Under the pieces are notes generated by a model that saw nothing but the letters and a program-made list of their open reading frames with translations, was not told where the DNA came from and did not search any database. 64,000 nucleotides of DNA from Aquimarina algicola (lineage in GTDB: Bacteria; Bacteroidota; Bacteroidia; Flavobacteriales; Flavobacteriaceae). Positions 42,679-52,474 of this stretch are shown here, piece by piece. The DNA lies in contig NZ_VFWZ01000002.1 of assembly GCF_006443095.1 (NCBI RefSeq), positions 248,001 through 312,000 on the forward strand, given 5' to 3'. The translations under genes were made by a program, and so were the position numbers. Numbering within the stretch: position 1 is the first letter of the stretch; each line of letters starts with the position of its first letter.

Positions 42679-44592
42679 TCAGGATGCTTCTAAATATTCG
42701 AGAATTGGAGCTCCCTTTGGCGCACTAATTTTTTTACGCAGACGATATCGATTCATCATTACACTATCCTCTGAAATGACAAGTAAGTTTGCTATTTGTC
42801 CTGTATTAAGGCCCAACTTTTCCATTGCTACCAATCTTTCTTCAGATTTGGTAAGTTTATACCCTTTATTTTCTATTCTACTAAAAAAGTTTGGATGGAC
42901 TAAGACAAATTTTTCTCTAAAAGTATACCAGTCATCTTTTGTAAGAATCTTATTCGTTGTAAGTTCTTGCAGATTTTTGAGTGATTGTTTTTCTCCAAAT
43001 TCTGATTTTAATTCTTCTAATTCTTTGACTAGTTTTTCTTGTGCATCTCCTTTTTCTAGTAATTGTTTTGTAAACTTTGCAAGTTCTTTTTCGTTTTTTT
43101 CAATTTTTGTGGCAAGTCTTTTTCGTTTTTGTTTTCCATATCTCCAGATATAGTAAGTAACTCCAAAAGCTACTACAATGATAATTGCCAAAATGATCAA
43201 CAGCGTATTACGCTTGGTTGTTGCAATTTCTTTCTCGTTTTCGAGTTGTTGTATTGCTGCATTTTGTTTGATGATTTCTTTCTCCCTTTGTACGGTTTCA
43301 AAAATAGATTGATGATATAATAATGAATTTGTATTGTTTGATGTATATATGGAATCTTTTGTGATACTGTTACTTTTTATAAGTTCAAAAGCTTCTTTAT
43401 ACTTCCCATTAGTAACGTATATTTCTGAAAGCATTCTTTGAGCTTCTATATGAAAATCAATATCGCTTATTTTTCCTTTTTTAGCGAGAATTTTTTTCAA
43501 TGCTGTTTGGGCCTTCTGTAAGTCTTCTGTTTTTTGATAATAATTTGCTTTAAGAATCAATACTTTGGCTTCATAATATTGAGGAGATTCTGTTTTTGCC
43601 AACAGTTTTTCGCATGTATCCAGATACTTTTTGGCAATAGCCAACTCATCATTCAACAATAAATAATCGGTATAACTTCCTTTTAATAATAGGTGTAACG
43701 TGCGTTTAAAGCTTCCGTTCGGCACGCTATCAAAGATAGCTTCAAGCCGATCTATTGTTTTTTTATGGCTATCATAGTCTTTAATTTTTAGATAATCATT
43801 GATGTTTGATTGCAGTACTTTTGCTTGAATACGATACTTATCATCATCATTATTACCTTTCTGAATTGATTTTATTAACTTTTCTCTATTAGCAATAGCC
43901 TTTTGTGAAAAGCCATTCTTACTATACAAATCATTAAGTTCGATTGCCGCATAGAGCGCATAATTTGTATCTCCCAAAATTTCATATAATTGATGCGCTT
44001 TTTTATACTTATTGACTGATTTTACAAAATCATTCAAATTAGAATACACCTGTGCAGCAAAATACATACCGTCTGCAGCATAAATAGAATCTTCGGTTTT
44101 TAAAAAAAGTGTCGAAGATCGGTTGTAATCTGATACCGCTTTGTTTAATTGCTCTTGATTATAGTATACAGCTCCGCGCTTTAATAATAAATGTGCTTCG
44201 GATTTTTGTGTTTTGAATTTTTCTTTGTGCGTTAATAGTTCTTCAATAACTTGTAGTGCTTTATCATTTTTTCCACTCCAGATATAATTTTGTATGATAA
44301 ACCTTGATTTTGAAGCCATTAGATCGTAATCATCTAACTTTTTAGCGAGATGTATCGTTTTTTCAAGATATTCAAATTGTTGATCATGATTTGACTCTAT
44401 CATTCTTTTTGTTAAAGAGTCTAAAACGATAAGTCGTTTTAAATTGTCTTGAGTTTGATCAAAGACTTGTAATAAAGAATCAATTTCTGTTTGTGAATAT
44501 ATTATGTTTGAGAAACCACATAATAAAAAAAGAAGTATTGTATAGGTTTTACGATATAAATGACGATATCTATTTACTATTGAAATTTGCAT
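42679..44592 (-). CDS. TPR sensor with transmembrane helix and LuxR-like C-terminal HTH
   Basis: 637 residues from ATG at 44592 (an upstream GTG in frame is less likely). Signal-like N-terminus (TILLFLLCGFSNIIYSQ), TPR repeats through about residue 420 (AVSDYNRSSTLFLKTEDSIY, FVKSVNKYKKAHQLYEILGD), one membrane helix (TLLIILAIIIVVAFGVTYYI), coiled coil, then a HTH (LTKSEERLVAMEKLGLNTGQIANLLVIS). This is a common Bacteroidota one-component regulator: periplasmic TPR, cytoplasmic DNA binding. Target unknown. Confidence 0.85.
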   Translation of the reverse strand: MQISIVNRYRHLYRKTYTILLFLLCGFSNIIYSQTEIDSLLQVFDQTQDNLKRLIVLDSLTKRMIESNHDQQFEYLEKTIHLAKKLDDYDLMASKSRFIIQNYIWSGKNDKALQVIEELLTHKEKFKTQKSEAHLLLKRGAVYYNQEQLNKAVSDYNRSSTLFLKTEDSIYAADGMYFAAQVYSNLNDFVKSVNKYKKAHQLYEILGDTNYALYAAIELNDLYSKNGFSQKAIANREKLIKSIQKGNNDDDKYRIQAKVLQSNINDYLKIKDYDSHKKTIDRLEAIFDSVPNGSFKRTLHLLLKGSYTDYLLLNDELAIAKKYLDTCEKLLAKTESPQYYEAKVLILKANYYQKTEDLQKAQTALKKILAKKGKISDIDFHIEAQRMLSEIYVTNGKYKEAFELIKSNSITKDSIYTSNNTNSLLYHQSIFETVQREKEIIKQNAAIQQLENEKEIATTKRNTLLIILAIIIVVAFGVTYYIWRYGKQKRKRLATKIEKNEKELAKFTKQLLEKGDAQEKLVKELEELKSEFGEKQSLKNLQELTTNKILTKDDWYTFREKFVLVHPNFFSRIENKGYKLTKSEERLVAMEKLGLNTGQIANLLVISEDSVMMNRYRLRKKISAPKGAPILEYLEAS

Positions 44593-44745
44593 GAGAAAAT
44601 CTTTACTTAAGAGGTTCACGAATTATCGGGGGCAAATTTCGAAAAATCAAATAAAGGAAAAATAATTCTTAAAAAAAAGTTAATAACAGTTTTAAAAAAA
44701 TATTACACCTGTCAACAAAAAGTATTTGTATAACGATCTAAAAAA

Positions 44746-45321
44746 TTATTCAATGATTTTATGATCATCGCAATCAATTTGTAACTCCTTATTTGATAAA
44801 CTCTTTTGCAGAAAGTTACAATAACTTGTATTATTATTTTGGGAGTAATGTTGACAAGTAAAACACATTCTCTGAACTGAAATAACAGACTTTTTGCTTA
44901 AGCTATCAATAATCTTTAATAAATTATTAAATAAAAGTTCTTTTTTATCATTTCCTAGTGGATTGATAGCTGTTTCTAAAGCTGAAGTATATCTCAACGT
45001 TTTGTTTGCTATATCTCTACCCTCTTTTGTTAATCTTACCGTATAACTTCTAGCATCATAGGTATCAGGCACCTTTATCAAAAGTTCTTTTTTGAGAAGT
45101 ACTTTTATAGAATCACTAACTGTAGCCTTAGTAAGATCAAATTCTTTTGCAAGTAAGCTTACCTTTAACATATCTTCTGTATGAGTCAAACAGAAGATTA
45201 AAATCTGAATTTGAATTGGACTAATCCCAAATTCTTTACTCTCTTCCCATAACAAGACTCTAAATGTCTTTGAAATTCTTTCTAAAGCTTGGGTTATTTT
45301 ATAGTCAATGTCATTTTTCAT
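44746..45321 (-). CDS. MarR-family regulator with Cys-rich C-terminal tail
   Basis: 191 residues. Winged helix: KVSLLAKEFDLTKATVSDSIKVLLKK, wing around DARSYTVRLTKEG. After the usual MarR length there is a ~40-residue tail with CFTCQHY, CNFL and DCDDH, four Cys plus two His, suited to a zinc or Fe-S site. It may sense redox or metal. The thioredoxin-like gene about 210 bp upstream on the same strand could be a target. Confidence 0.82.
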   Translation of the reverse strand: MKNDIDYKITQALERISKTFRVLLWEESKEFGISPIQIQILIFCLTHTEDMLKVSLLAKEFDLTKATVSDSIKVLLKKELLIKVPDTYDARSYTVRLTKEGRDIANKTLRYTSALETAINPLGNDKKELLFNNLLKIIDSLSKKSVISVQRMCFTCQHYSQNNNTSYCNFLQKSLSNKELQIDCDDHKIIE

Positions 45322-45483
45322 GGTTCATTTTCACTAACATTTATTTCTTGCAAGCTGTAGTTCTCTTGATTTTCAATATTTAAAGTATTTCTTTTTGATA
45401 TCGAATTTATGAAGTACAGCTTCAAAATTTTATGGTAAGATAGTTCATTGATTTGTAAAATTAAATATTCGTAGCAAAGTATC

Positions 45484-45518
45484 AAAAAAGTCAGAATTCT
45501 AATTAGGAATCCTGACTT
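45484..45518 (-). terminator. rho-independent terminator of the thioredoxin-like gene
   Basis: AAGTCAGaATTC pairs with GAATcCTGACTT (one mismatch); on the minus strand six T follow. It lies just past the stop of the thioredoxin-like gene. Confidence 0.75.
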
Positions 45519-45532
45519 TATAAATTAAAAAA

Positions 45533-45766
45533 TCATCCTTTAACATCAGCTATAGATGCACCGAAGTTTAAATGTAAGACATTTCCGTTGGGTGTTAATA
45601 ATGCTGGAACAGATTGAACTCCGGCTGTTTCTGCTTCAGAAATTCTTCCTCTTACTTCTCCGATATTAACAATTTCTACATTCTCACTACCAATTAGGTT
45701 AACGATATCTTGTTCGGCACTTACACATACAGAACATCCGGCATGATAAAAAATTGATTTACTCAT
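45533..45766 (-). CDS. thioredoxin/glutaredoxin-like protein
   Basis: 77 residues starting at MSKSIFYHAGCSVC; the longer frame upstream lacks support. The CxxC motif (CSVC) follows the first strand, and the cis-Pro region is GVQSVPALLTPNG. A minimal thioredoxin fold of the glutaredoxin/arsenate-reductase size class. Probably a cytosolic thiol-disulfide oxidoreductase. Adjacent to a MarR regulator with a Cys tail. Confidence 0.83.
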   Translation of the reverse strand: MSKSIFYHAGCSVCVSAEQDIVNLIGSENVEIVNIGEVRGRISEAETAGVQSVPALLTPNGNVLHLNFGASIADVKG

Positions 45767-45977
45767 AATGTTACGTTTAAATTTTATTGTTAGCATTATT
45801 GCTAGCACAAATATAGTTAGGATACCTAATTATATTTATGCTTGTGCCATTGGATTTACTTATTCGCTTATAATAATTTCTGATTTATAGATTGAATACT
45901 CTTTAAAAAACTAGGAAAATAACATATCCGTAATCCTAAAGATAGAGTGATTTATTAAGTTTTTTTGACAAAACCGG

Positions 45978-46793
45978 CTATTTCTCTTTATTCCTAAACA
46001 TATATTCAAAACCTTTTACAAATGCCGGAGCCATCGTAGACATATGTGTCCCTTCAAAAATATCTGTTTTATGATGCAACCCACTATGATTACTGTTTGT
46101 TAGTTGTTTTATAAACTGGGTATAATTGTTTATATATGCCGGCTTTTCAGAGTTACCCATAGAAGTATATAGGGATATGTCAAGGTTTTTATTTTTGATA
46201 TGGAAATTCTTTTCCATCTGTTTGATATACCCTCCATCTTCATCTACAGAAGGGCTTGTTAAAATATAATTTTTGAACACTAACGGTTCTTTAAACATAC
46301 TATAAAAACCAAATACTCCTGCACTAGAATGCCCGTAGATAATATTCTTATCTTTTTGGGTTCTAAAATTAGTGTTGATTAGCGGTATTAACTCATCTTT
46401 TATAAATGTATGGTATCGGTCAATCTCTTTTGTAGAAGTCGTATTGGGCATTAGGTCACGACCTCTTTTATGAATCCACTCTTGATATGTAGTATAGCTA
46501 ATTCCTACAATAATCACTGCGCTATGTTGTTTTTCAAAGTATAGCAACTTTGCGATATCACTTACCATACCAAAAGATACGTTTCCGTCTAAAGCATATA
46601 ACACTGGGTAACGATTCTTATTACTCTGATACCCAAAGGGAATCTGAACATCGATACGATACGTGTCCTTTGTATGTTTTGAAACGAATTGCATCGTGTA
46701 TATCCCTTCTTTTACCATATTAAATGTATGGTTCTGAGCATAAGAATACTGAAATACTCCTACCAAAGCCAGCATATATATCAATTTTTTCAT
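45978..46793 (-). CDS. exported esterase (Esterase D/IroE-like alpha/beta hydrolase)
   Basis: 271 residues with a signal peptide (FQYSYAQ). Alpha/beta hydrolase of the putative esterase family: QIPFGYQSNKNRYPVLYALDGN near the N-terminus, nucleophile elbow GHSSAGVFG, acidic region LTSPSVDEDGG, and a likely catalytic His in FEGTHMSTM. It may hydrolyse ester substrates such as siderophore or polyester fragments. The substrate is unknown. Confidence 0.87.
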   Translation of the reverse strand: MKKLIYMLALVGVFQYSYAQNHTFNMVKEGIYTMQFVSKHTKDTYRIDVQIPFGYQSNKNRYPVLYALDGNVSFGMVSDIAKLLYFEKQHSAVIIVGISYTTYQEWIHKRGRDLMPNTTSTKEIDRYHTFIKDELIPLINTNFRTQKDKNIIYGHSSAGVFGFYSMFKEPLVFKNYILTSPSVDEDGGYIKQMEKNFHIKNKNLDISLYTSMGNSEKPAYINNYTQFIKQLTNSNHSGLHHKTDIFEGTHMSTMAPAFVKGFEYMFRNKEK

Positions 46794-46830
46794 TCTCTAC
46801 TCTTTTGTATTCCTTTTTGACAATCGGTGC

Positions 46831-47913
46831 TTAAATCTCTTTTTTATTTTCGTCTAAACGGAGGATCCCGGTTTGTTTTCCACTATCATCATATATAAGT
46901 TCTACCTTGTGATAGTGTGTAACAGGATGTAATTTTGGTTGATTTTGCTCATCAAAATATGAAATCGACACTAAATTGTCATGATCATCAAACTCAAATT
47001 TGCTACTGTGTATATTATCATTACTTATTGTAGGCTCATCCAGTGTATCCAAAAATTTCATTGTAAAAGATCGAGATATTCCTAATTTTTGATCTTTCCA
47101 ATCAAAATCATAAACTACTTTGGCATAGCCAAACTCCATATCAGCTACACTTTTTCGATTCACTAATCTTTTATCCAAAGTATGAAAACTCCATCCTCTT
47201 TCATTTCCAAAATCATCAAAATCAAAGATTACAGTAGCATAACCAGCTTGTTTTTGTAGTGATTTGGTCATTGTAATCGTATCTAAATTAGTAATGCTAT
47301 ATAAATGTCCTTTGCTGTCTATAGTAATCTCTGCACTGTAAAAGGGAAAATAGCTCGTTAGCTTACTATAACTACCATCTTGCTTATATTGATGTTGTAT
47401 AAACTTGTTAGCAGTATTTGTTTTCCATATGTATTTATAGGTTCCAAAAGCATTAGACACTCTTTTATTGAGGGTATCATGCATAGTCATCTCTTGTTTA
47501 ATACCTCCTTTATTAAGAGAAAATCGTTCTTTATAAATATCTCCCCCGCCATAATAATGTCTACTCATATATGCTTTTTTATTGTCACTATTATAATATC
47601 TTCTTAAGATACTATCTTGATAATATTGATACACTACTTTATGCGTTCCAAAGTAGCTGTCTTCACTCTTTTTTCCGTTCTTAAAATACCTTATTTCTGC
47701 TATGTCGTCTTGTGTATAATACATAACACTGTAATATGATTTTCCTATAATTTCTATCGAATCTAACTCTCCTCTAGGGGAATATTCCATATAAGGTGAA
47801 ATGATCCCTGTCATTTTAGAAAAATATCGAATAGACGCTTTTTGACCAGCTTGTTTATTTTGTGATGTACAACCTACACACAACACCAATAGTAATACGG
47901 TATATTTATACAT
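46831..47913 (-). CDS. lipoprotein with repeat motifs (YwqK/MORN-like)
   Basis: 360 residues. Lipoprotein signal (LVLCVGC). The body is a run of beta-strand repeats ending in Gly/Asn/Lys turns (AEIRYFKNGKKSEDSYFG, FEFDDHDNLVSISYFDEQNQ), like YwqK/MORN or RHS-type repeats. No enzymatic residues. Function unknown; it is 37 bp from the esterase gene, same strand. Confidence 0.7.
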   Translation of the reverse strand: MYKYTVLLLVLCVGCTSQNKQAGQKASIRYFSKMTGIISPYMEYSPRGELDSIEIIGKSYYSVMYYTQDDIAEIRYFKNGKKSEDSYFGTHKVVYQYYQDSILRRYYNSDNKKAYMSRHYYGGGDIYKERFSLNKGGIKQEMTMHDTLNKRVSNAFGTYKYIWKTNTANKFIQHQYKQDGSYSKLTSYFPFYSAEITIDSKGHLYSITNLDTITMTKSLQKQAGYATVIFDFDDFGNERGWSFHTLDKRLVNRKSVADMEFGYAKVVYDFDWKDQKLGISRSFTMKFLDTLDEPTISNDNIHSSKFEFDDHDNLVSISYFDEQNQPKLHPVTHYHKVELIYDDSGKQTGILRLDENKKEI

Positions 47914-47958
47914 ATTTAAAGCTTTAAAAAAAATTTGAATGTATTTCTAATAATGATT

Positions 47959-48474
47959 TTATTGCTTAGTGTATATATCGGGCAAATCGGGATACGAATT
48001 GGTATCACTAAAAATAACAGAATATATCAACCAACCTTGTTTAGGATCTTTTATCAATTGTATCGTATTTACTCCTCTTACACTGCGCTCTTTATCCTCA
48101 CGCTTAACCCTATATTCATAAGAACTAAAACGCATTGCCACGCCGCCATATACATGGGTAATAGCATTAATTTCTCTTTCTTGAAATAAGGTGATTTTTG
48201 CATTTTTAAATGCTTTTTGGTTTGTTTCTCTAAACTCATCTTCGGTAAACATTCTAATTTTTGTAGTGTCTACCATACCTACCATAGCTTCTCTATAGTG
48301 AATTTGTTTTAAGGCCTCTCGATCCTGCCCCTCTCCTTTATCAAAGGAGATAGCCCGATACAATTTAGAAATGACCTTGTCGATAGCTTTTTTATCTTGA
48401 TCTTGATACTGAGAAAAGGCAGTTGCCGAAATAAGAAACGTACATATCAGTAATGTGATGTATTTAATATTCAT
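47959..48474 (-). CDS. exported NTF2-like protein
   Basis: 171 residues. Signal peptide (SATAFSQ). Typical NTF2/SnoaL pattern: AIDKVISKLYRAISFDKGEG helix, MFTEDEFRETNQKAFKN, terminal strands VRGVNTIQLIKDPKQGWLIYSVIF. Probably a periplasmic ligand-binding or catalytic domain; no function can be assigned. In a same-strand group with the esterase and RidA genes. Confidence 0.75.
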   Translation of the reverse strand: MNIKYITLLICTFLISATAFSQYQDQDKKAIDKVISKLYRAISFDKGEGQDREALKQIHYREAMVGMVDTTKIRMFTEDEFRETNQKAFKNAKITLFQEREINAITHVYGGVAMRFSSYEYRVKREDKERSVRGVNTIQLIKDPKQGWLIYSVIFSDTNSYPDLPDIYTKQ

Positions 48475-48502
48475 GGGTAATGTTTAAAAAGTGAGTATAC
48501 TA

Positions 48503-48940
48503 TTAAATGACTGCAACAAATTCTATTTCTACTTTTAGTTTTGGGATAAATAAACTTTTGACTTCTACCCAGGTAGAAGTAGGAAATTGATTCTCATTAT
48601 AAAACTTTTTACGTAGCGCAATATGTTTTTTAAATTCTTCGAGGTTTGTAGTAAAGACATTTTCTTTAACAATATTTGCCGAAGTTGCATCAAAATTTTT
48701 GAGCGTTTCTTCTACATATTTATAAATAGTTGTGATTTGTGATTCCATATCCTCATGTAATCCATCAACTGTACCGGATATATATAGCGTATTTGCAACT
48801 TTTATCGCCTGATTAAAACCAATCATGTTTTCAACGTTTTCATGCCCAGGAATGTGATAAACCTCTCGGTTTTTATCTTGAGCAAAAGACGGTTGAAACA
48901 TTAAAAAATAAATAAATACAGTTATAAAAAATGTTTTCAT
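48503..48940 (-). CDS. exported RidA/YjgF-family protein
   Basis: 145 residues. Signal peptide (QPSFAQ), then a RidA fold: NMIGFNQAIKVANTLYISGTVDG, ITTIYKYVEETLKNFDATSANIV, FPTSTWVEVKSLFIPKLKVEIEFVAV. The Arg that binds the enamine carboxylate in RidA is not obvious near the C-terminus (VEVKSL instead of R), so imine deaminase activity is doubtful. Export is unusual for the family. Confidence 0.8.
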   Translation of the reverse strand: MKTFFITVFIYFLMFQPSFAQDKNREVYHIPGHENVENMIGFNQAIKVANTLYISGTVDGLHEDMESQITTIYKYVEETLKNFDATSANIVKENVFTTNLEEFKKHIALRKKFYNENQFPTSTWVEVKSLFIPKLKVEIEFVAVI

Positions 48941-49111
48941 ATCAAATGGGTTTTCAATTAAATGTTTTGCCGCAAATATTAGGAATTATGCAGTTTTAGA
49001 AGTTCGAATACACTTATCCGAACGCATTTTAATCCTCATCTTTAAGGTTTTAACATTTTATTAGATAATTACACATGTCGATAGTATTAGCAATATCAGA
49101 TGATATGTTTA

Positions 49112-50176
49112 CTACACATTCTTTTTCTTGTATTGAGAAGGAGTAAAACCTGTATTTTGTTTAAACAAAGTATTAAATGAAGATTTTGAATTAAACCCAA
49201 CTGCATACATAATTTCAGAAATTGTAACTTTTTGATCCTTGGGATCAACTAGCATCTTTTTGGCTAATTCAATGCGAAAAACATTTATATATGCTACAAA
49301 ATTTAATTGATAATGAAAATTAATCAACTCAGACAAATCTCGTTTAGAGATATCAACCTCTTTGGATAACTGTTCTAAAGTTAATGTAGGGTTCAAAAAT
49401 GGTTGATTTGTATTCATATACTCCTCTAGCACTTTTAATTGAGATGTATATACTGCATTCTTTTCTTCTTGTTGATTTCTGTTGAAGATAAAAGGTTTAT
49501 TAATACCAAAAATTATGATTCTAGAGGTTGCATCAAGTATAGTTCTTAGCATATACAACACCAGTATTAGAATACACAAATACACCATTGTCTGAACAAA
49601 CAAAAAGCTATCTCCAATAATCCTGAATCCTAGATAGTATGCTAAATCAAAAATCACTATCAATAAAAATAGAATTGTAATATTTTGAAGCCAACTCACA
49701 ATTCTTGGCAGATTTGATTTTGCATTTTTTAGGGCATTACGTTTTTTAACGGCTCCTTTTCTAAGAATCAAAAAACTATATACAAAAACACCTAGGTATA
49801 CCAAAACTCTATGCCAGGGAGATAAGGTTACATTATTAAGTGCTAATAGCATTGCGACTATGGTAGGCGTAAAATGTAAAAAATCTAAATTTCTAAATTT
49901 TCTTTTAGGTTCATGAAGGTATTGCGCATGCAAAAATAACAGTGGAGCAAACGAAAATGTCAACGCAGAATTGTATTGAAACGCCCTCGCAATCCCCATA
50001 AATAAATACCAAATGACATGACCTGTCATTTGTAAGGTATTCAACAGTAAATATATTCCTAAGAATATATTGGATAATCGTTTTTTTGTATTTGATAATA
50101 GTATTCCTCCTAAAAAAAGGCTTACAAAAATGATTGCAACTAATATCGTATTCAGGAGTATCAAAAAATTCAACAA
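49112..50176 (-). CDS. membrane-anchored AraC-family regulator
   Basis: 354 residues. The frame opens with a TTG start (no ATG before residue 50). Six to seven membrane helices fill residues 1-220 (FLILLNTILVAIIFVSLFLG, TMVYLCILILVLYMLRTIL). A C-terminal double HTH follows: LTLEQLSKEVDISKRDLSELINFH and VTISEIMYAVGFNSKSSFNTLFKQNTG. A typical Bacteroidota membrane AraC sensor. Possibly controls the adjacent RidA/esterase group. Confidence 0.88.
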   Translation of the reverse strand: MLNFLILLNTILVAIIFVSLFLGGILLSNTKKRLSNIFLGIYLLLNTLQMTGHVIWYLFMGIARAFQYNSALTFSFAPLLFLHAQYLHEPKRKFRNLDFLHFTPTIVAMLLALNNVTLSPWHRVLVYLGVFVYSFLILRKGAVKKRNALKNAKSNLPRIVSWLQNITILFLLIVIFDLAYYLGFRIIGDSFLFVQTMVYLCILILVLYMLRTILDATSRIIIFGINKPFIFNRNQQEEKNAVYTSQLKVLEEYMNTNQPFLNPTLTLEQLSKEVDISKRDLSELINFHYQLNFVAYINVFRIELAKKMLVDPKDQKVTISEIMYAVGFNSKSSFNTLFKQNTGFTPSQYKKKNV

Positions 50177-50312
50177 TTTACATTATAAACGTGCTGAAAT
50201 TATAAAATTTAGTGTTTCTAAATCAAAAAAACTCGAATTTTTGTACTACAATGTTATTTAGCGGAATAAAATCATAGCTCACAAGATTAACAAAACGCTG
50301 AAATAAAATAGC

Positions 50313-50906
50313 CTACTCTTGCTCTTTCTTGACTAATTTGATAGTGTATTTTTCTTTATATAAAATAATTAGATTACAAAAAGAGATCATAAATCCCGCA
50401 GAAAACAAATAGCATAAAAACAAGAACACCATAAGTAAAATTCTATTTGACATTATGCTTTGCTTCGTCCATGCTTTTTCGGGATCTCCCAATAGAATCA
50501 TCATCCGTTCTTTTCTTGCCGGTAGAAACCCATGTGAGGCTTCAAAAGCTTCAAAAGGATTGTTTTCTACCATAGTATTACCAATGATAATATCTTTTTC
50601 TACATACGGTAATGTCTTAGCTTCTCTAAAAAAGTGATAGGTTGTGTAGCTACAGATAAAAAGTATGAAAAAAGCAATCGATAATCGCATCCATGTTTTG
50701 GCTACTTTATTTTTTAGTGAAAACAAAATAAGAAACCCAGCGATTACAGTTGCTATAAATACTCCAAATTTGGTTAGAAAAGAAGTGTTTTGATCTGAAG
50801 AATACCATGCTGGTAATGGTATGATAAAGGCTCCCGTTACTGTTGCTATCCAAGTAGTGAGCAGTGTAACCTCTTTCCAAACCTCTTTTAATTTCGATAC
50901 AAGCAT
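50313..50906 (-). CDS. membrane protein of unknown function, amidase cassette gene 3
   Basis: 197 residues with four membrane helices (TTWIATVTGAFIIPLPAW, FGVFIATVIAGFLILFSL, LSIAFFILFICSYTTYHFF, ILLMVFLFLCYLFSAGFM) and one extramembrane loop (DIIIGNTMVENNPFEAFEAS). Seven bp after the lipoprotein gene. No family recognised. Confidence 0.65.
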   Translation of the reverse strand: MLVSKLKEVWKEVTLLTTWIATVTGAFIIPLPAWYSSDQNTSFLTKFGVFIATVIAGFLILFSLKNKVAKTWMRLSIAFFILFICSYTTYHFFREAKTLPYVEKDIIIGNTMVENNPFEAFEASHGFLPARKERMMILLGDPEKAWTKQSIMSNRILLMVFLFLCYLFSAGFMISFCNLIILYKEKYTIKLVKKEQE

Positions 50907-50913
50907 TATCGTA

Positions 50914-51585
50914 TTATTTAGGCGTTTTTAAAACCAGTTTTTTCTCTTCTTTCTCTTTTCCGCTCCCCACAATAAGGTGTAACTCGGGTTCACTTATACG
51001 ATTTTCTTTTTCTAACCAAAACAAATAATATCCCGGCACAAACTCCTGAGAGGCATTTTGGGTAGGTCTATTAAATCGAAAACGCTTAATATTAAGCCCT
51101 TGCTCGAATGATAGTTTCCCAAATACAAAAAAACCTTCGTCTTCACTAGAATCAACCGTTACGATGATCTTAGTTGTTGCTTCATTTCTGGGATTGTTTT
51201 GGATTGATTTTAGCTTGGCATCATAATCTAAATGTATCGCACTCAAAATAGAAATCTTGTCTTCTACGTTATCAAAGTCTTTGTGTAATCGAGTTAATGA
51301 TTTCTCTGCTCCTTCTAGTGTTGCCATATATGGTTTAGTCAACGCATATTTTTCATTACATTTTCTAAGTAGTGGAAAAAGTTCTTTTATTTTTTGTTCT
51401 AGCGTTTGATGTGCGTCCAGAAGGTTTTTGTCTGTTGTTGGTATTTTTACTTTAAGATCTGTCATCGCTTGTTGTGTATTGGATAATACAGCAGAAAGAT
51501 GATTACTTTTTGGTGTATACGTCCCACAAGCACTAACAAAAAACAGCATAAAAACGGTAAGTTTAAATGTATATATCTTTTTCAT
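50914..51585 (-). CDS. lipoprotein with coiled coil, amidase cassette gene 2
   Basis: 223 residues from ATG at 51585, giving a clean lipobox (FFVSAC). Residues about 30-130 are helical and probably coiled coil (NLLDAHQTLEQKIKELFPLL, LTRLHKDFDNVEDKISILSA). The C-terminal part is beta-rich (ATTKIIVTVDSSEDEGFFVF). Function unknown. It lies between an amidase and a membrane protein and may tether them. Confidence 0.65.
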   Translation of the reverse strand: MKKIYTFKLTVFMLFFVSACGTYTPKSNHLSAVLSNTQQAMTDLKVKIPTTDKNLLDAHQTLEQKIKELFPLLRKCNEKYALTKPYMATLEGAEKSLTRLHKDFDNVEDKISILSAIHLDYDAKLKSIQNNPRNEATTKIIVTVDSSEDEGFFVFGKLSFEQGLNIKRFRFNRPTQNASQEFVPGYYLFWLEKENRISEPELHLIVGSGKEKEEKKLVLKTPK

Positions 51586-51703
51586 GTATAACGATTTATA
51601 TTGGCTTTTACTACAGATATTAAACAATAATTAAAGGTACTTATGGAGATAGTACAACTCTGTCAAAAATACGACAAATACGGGTAATTTCCCGACCTGT
51701 TTA

Positions 51704-52474
51704 TTACGATGTTAGGCTTTCTATAACTGTATTCCAGTCAAAGGCCGGCCCTATATCCCATTTGCCTGATACTCTGTAGTTCACATGAGATACAATACCT
51801 TCAAAATTCACCAAGTCATTTGTACCTATTTCATATCGCTGATCTTCTGGCAAAAATGCTTTGGGTATATTGTACTCTGAAGTCAAATACTGTAATAATA
51901 AGATAAGGCTATTATACTGTTGTTTGGTAAATGTAGCATAATATTGTTCTCCTCGATAAGGCGTTGCTAATTTCGTGTAAAATTGTGTTTGATCCATGTT
52001 GCAATACACATCATTATCACTATATACGGTAACCAGTCTATCATTTCGTTTTTTTAGAAACCCAATATTAGACAACTCTATCCCAATGGTTCGTTTACTA
52101 CCACGAGTGTTCCCTCCTACAGCACCAGAACCTAAATGATATGACCAATATGCTGACGACCATAGGTTGAGTATTTTACCATTTCTTGCAATAATAAAAG
52201 GGGTTGATACGCGATAGTTAGGCCTTGATAACGCAGCGATATCTCCTTTTAAATATCCAGCAGTATAGTGCAGTACGATTTGGTTTTTTGTATGTTTCTC
52301 TTGCTCATAAAAAGATGTATCTCCGTTTTTGAGTCTGCATTGCACATAAGGCATTACCTGACTCGTTCCTTTAATAGGAACAGACATTTCTTTAATAATA
52401 AATTCTTTTCCGCTGGCATCTATTCCTTTGTCAAAAAACGTTTTTTCGTGATTAGCAATGCTGGTGGCTTTCAT
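51704..52474 (-). CDS. N-acetylmuramoyl-L-alanine amidase (Amidase_2/PGRP)
   Basis: 256 residues, no signal peptide. Amidase_2 motifs: IVLHYTAGYLKGD (first Zn His), WSYHLGSGAVGGN, TIGIELSNIGFL, then GIVSHVNYR...GKWDIGPAFDW with the second His and terminal Asp. It would cleave the bond between muramic acid and the peptide. Lack of an export signal, together with the adjacent lipoprotein and membrane genes, suggests cassette-specific delivery or cell-wall turnover. Confidence 0.87.
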   Translation of the reverse strand: MKATSIANHEKTFFDKGIDASGKEFIIKEMSVPIKGTSQVMPYVQCRLKNGDTSFYEQEKHTKNQIVLHYTAGYLKGDIAALSRPNYRVSTPFIIARNGKILNLWSSAYWSYHLGSGAVGGNTRGSKRTIGIELSNIGFLKKRNDRLVTVYSDNDVYCNMDQTQFYTKLATPYRGEQYYATFTKQQYNSLILLLQYLTSEYNIPKAFLPEDQRYEIGTNDLVNFEGIVSHVNYRVSGKWDIGPAFDWNTVIESLTS

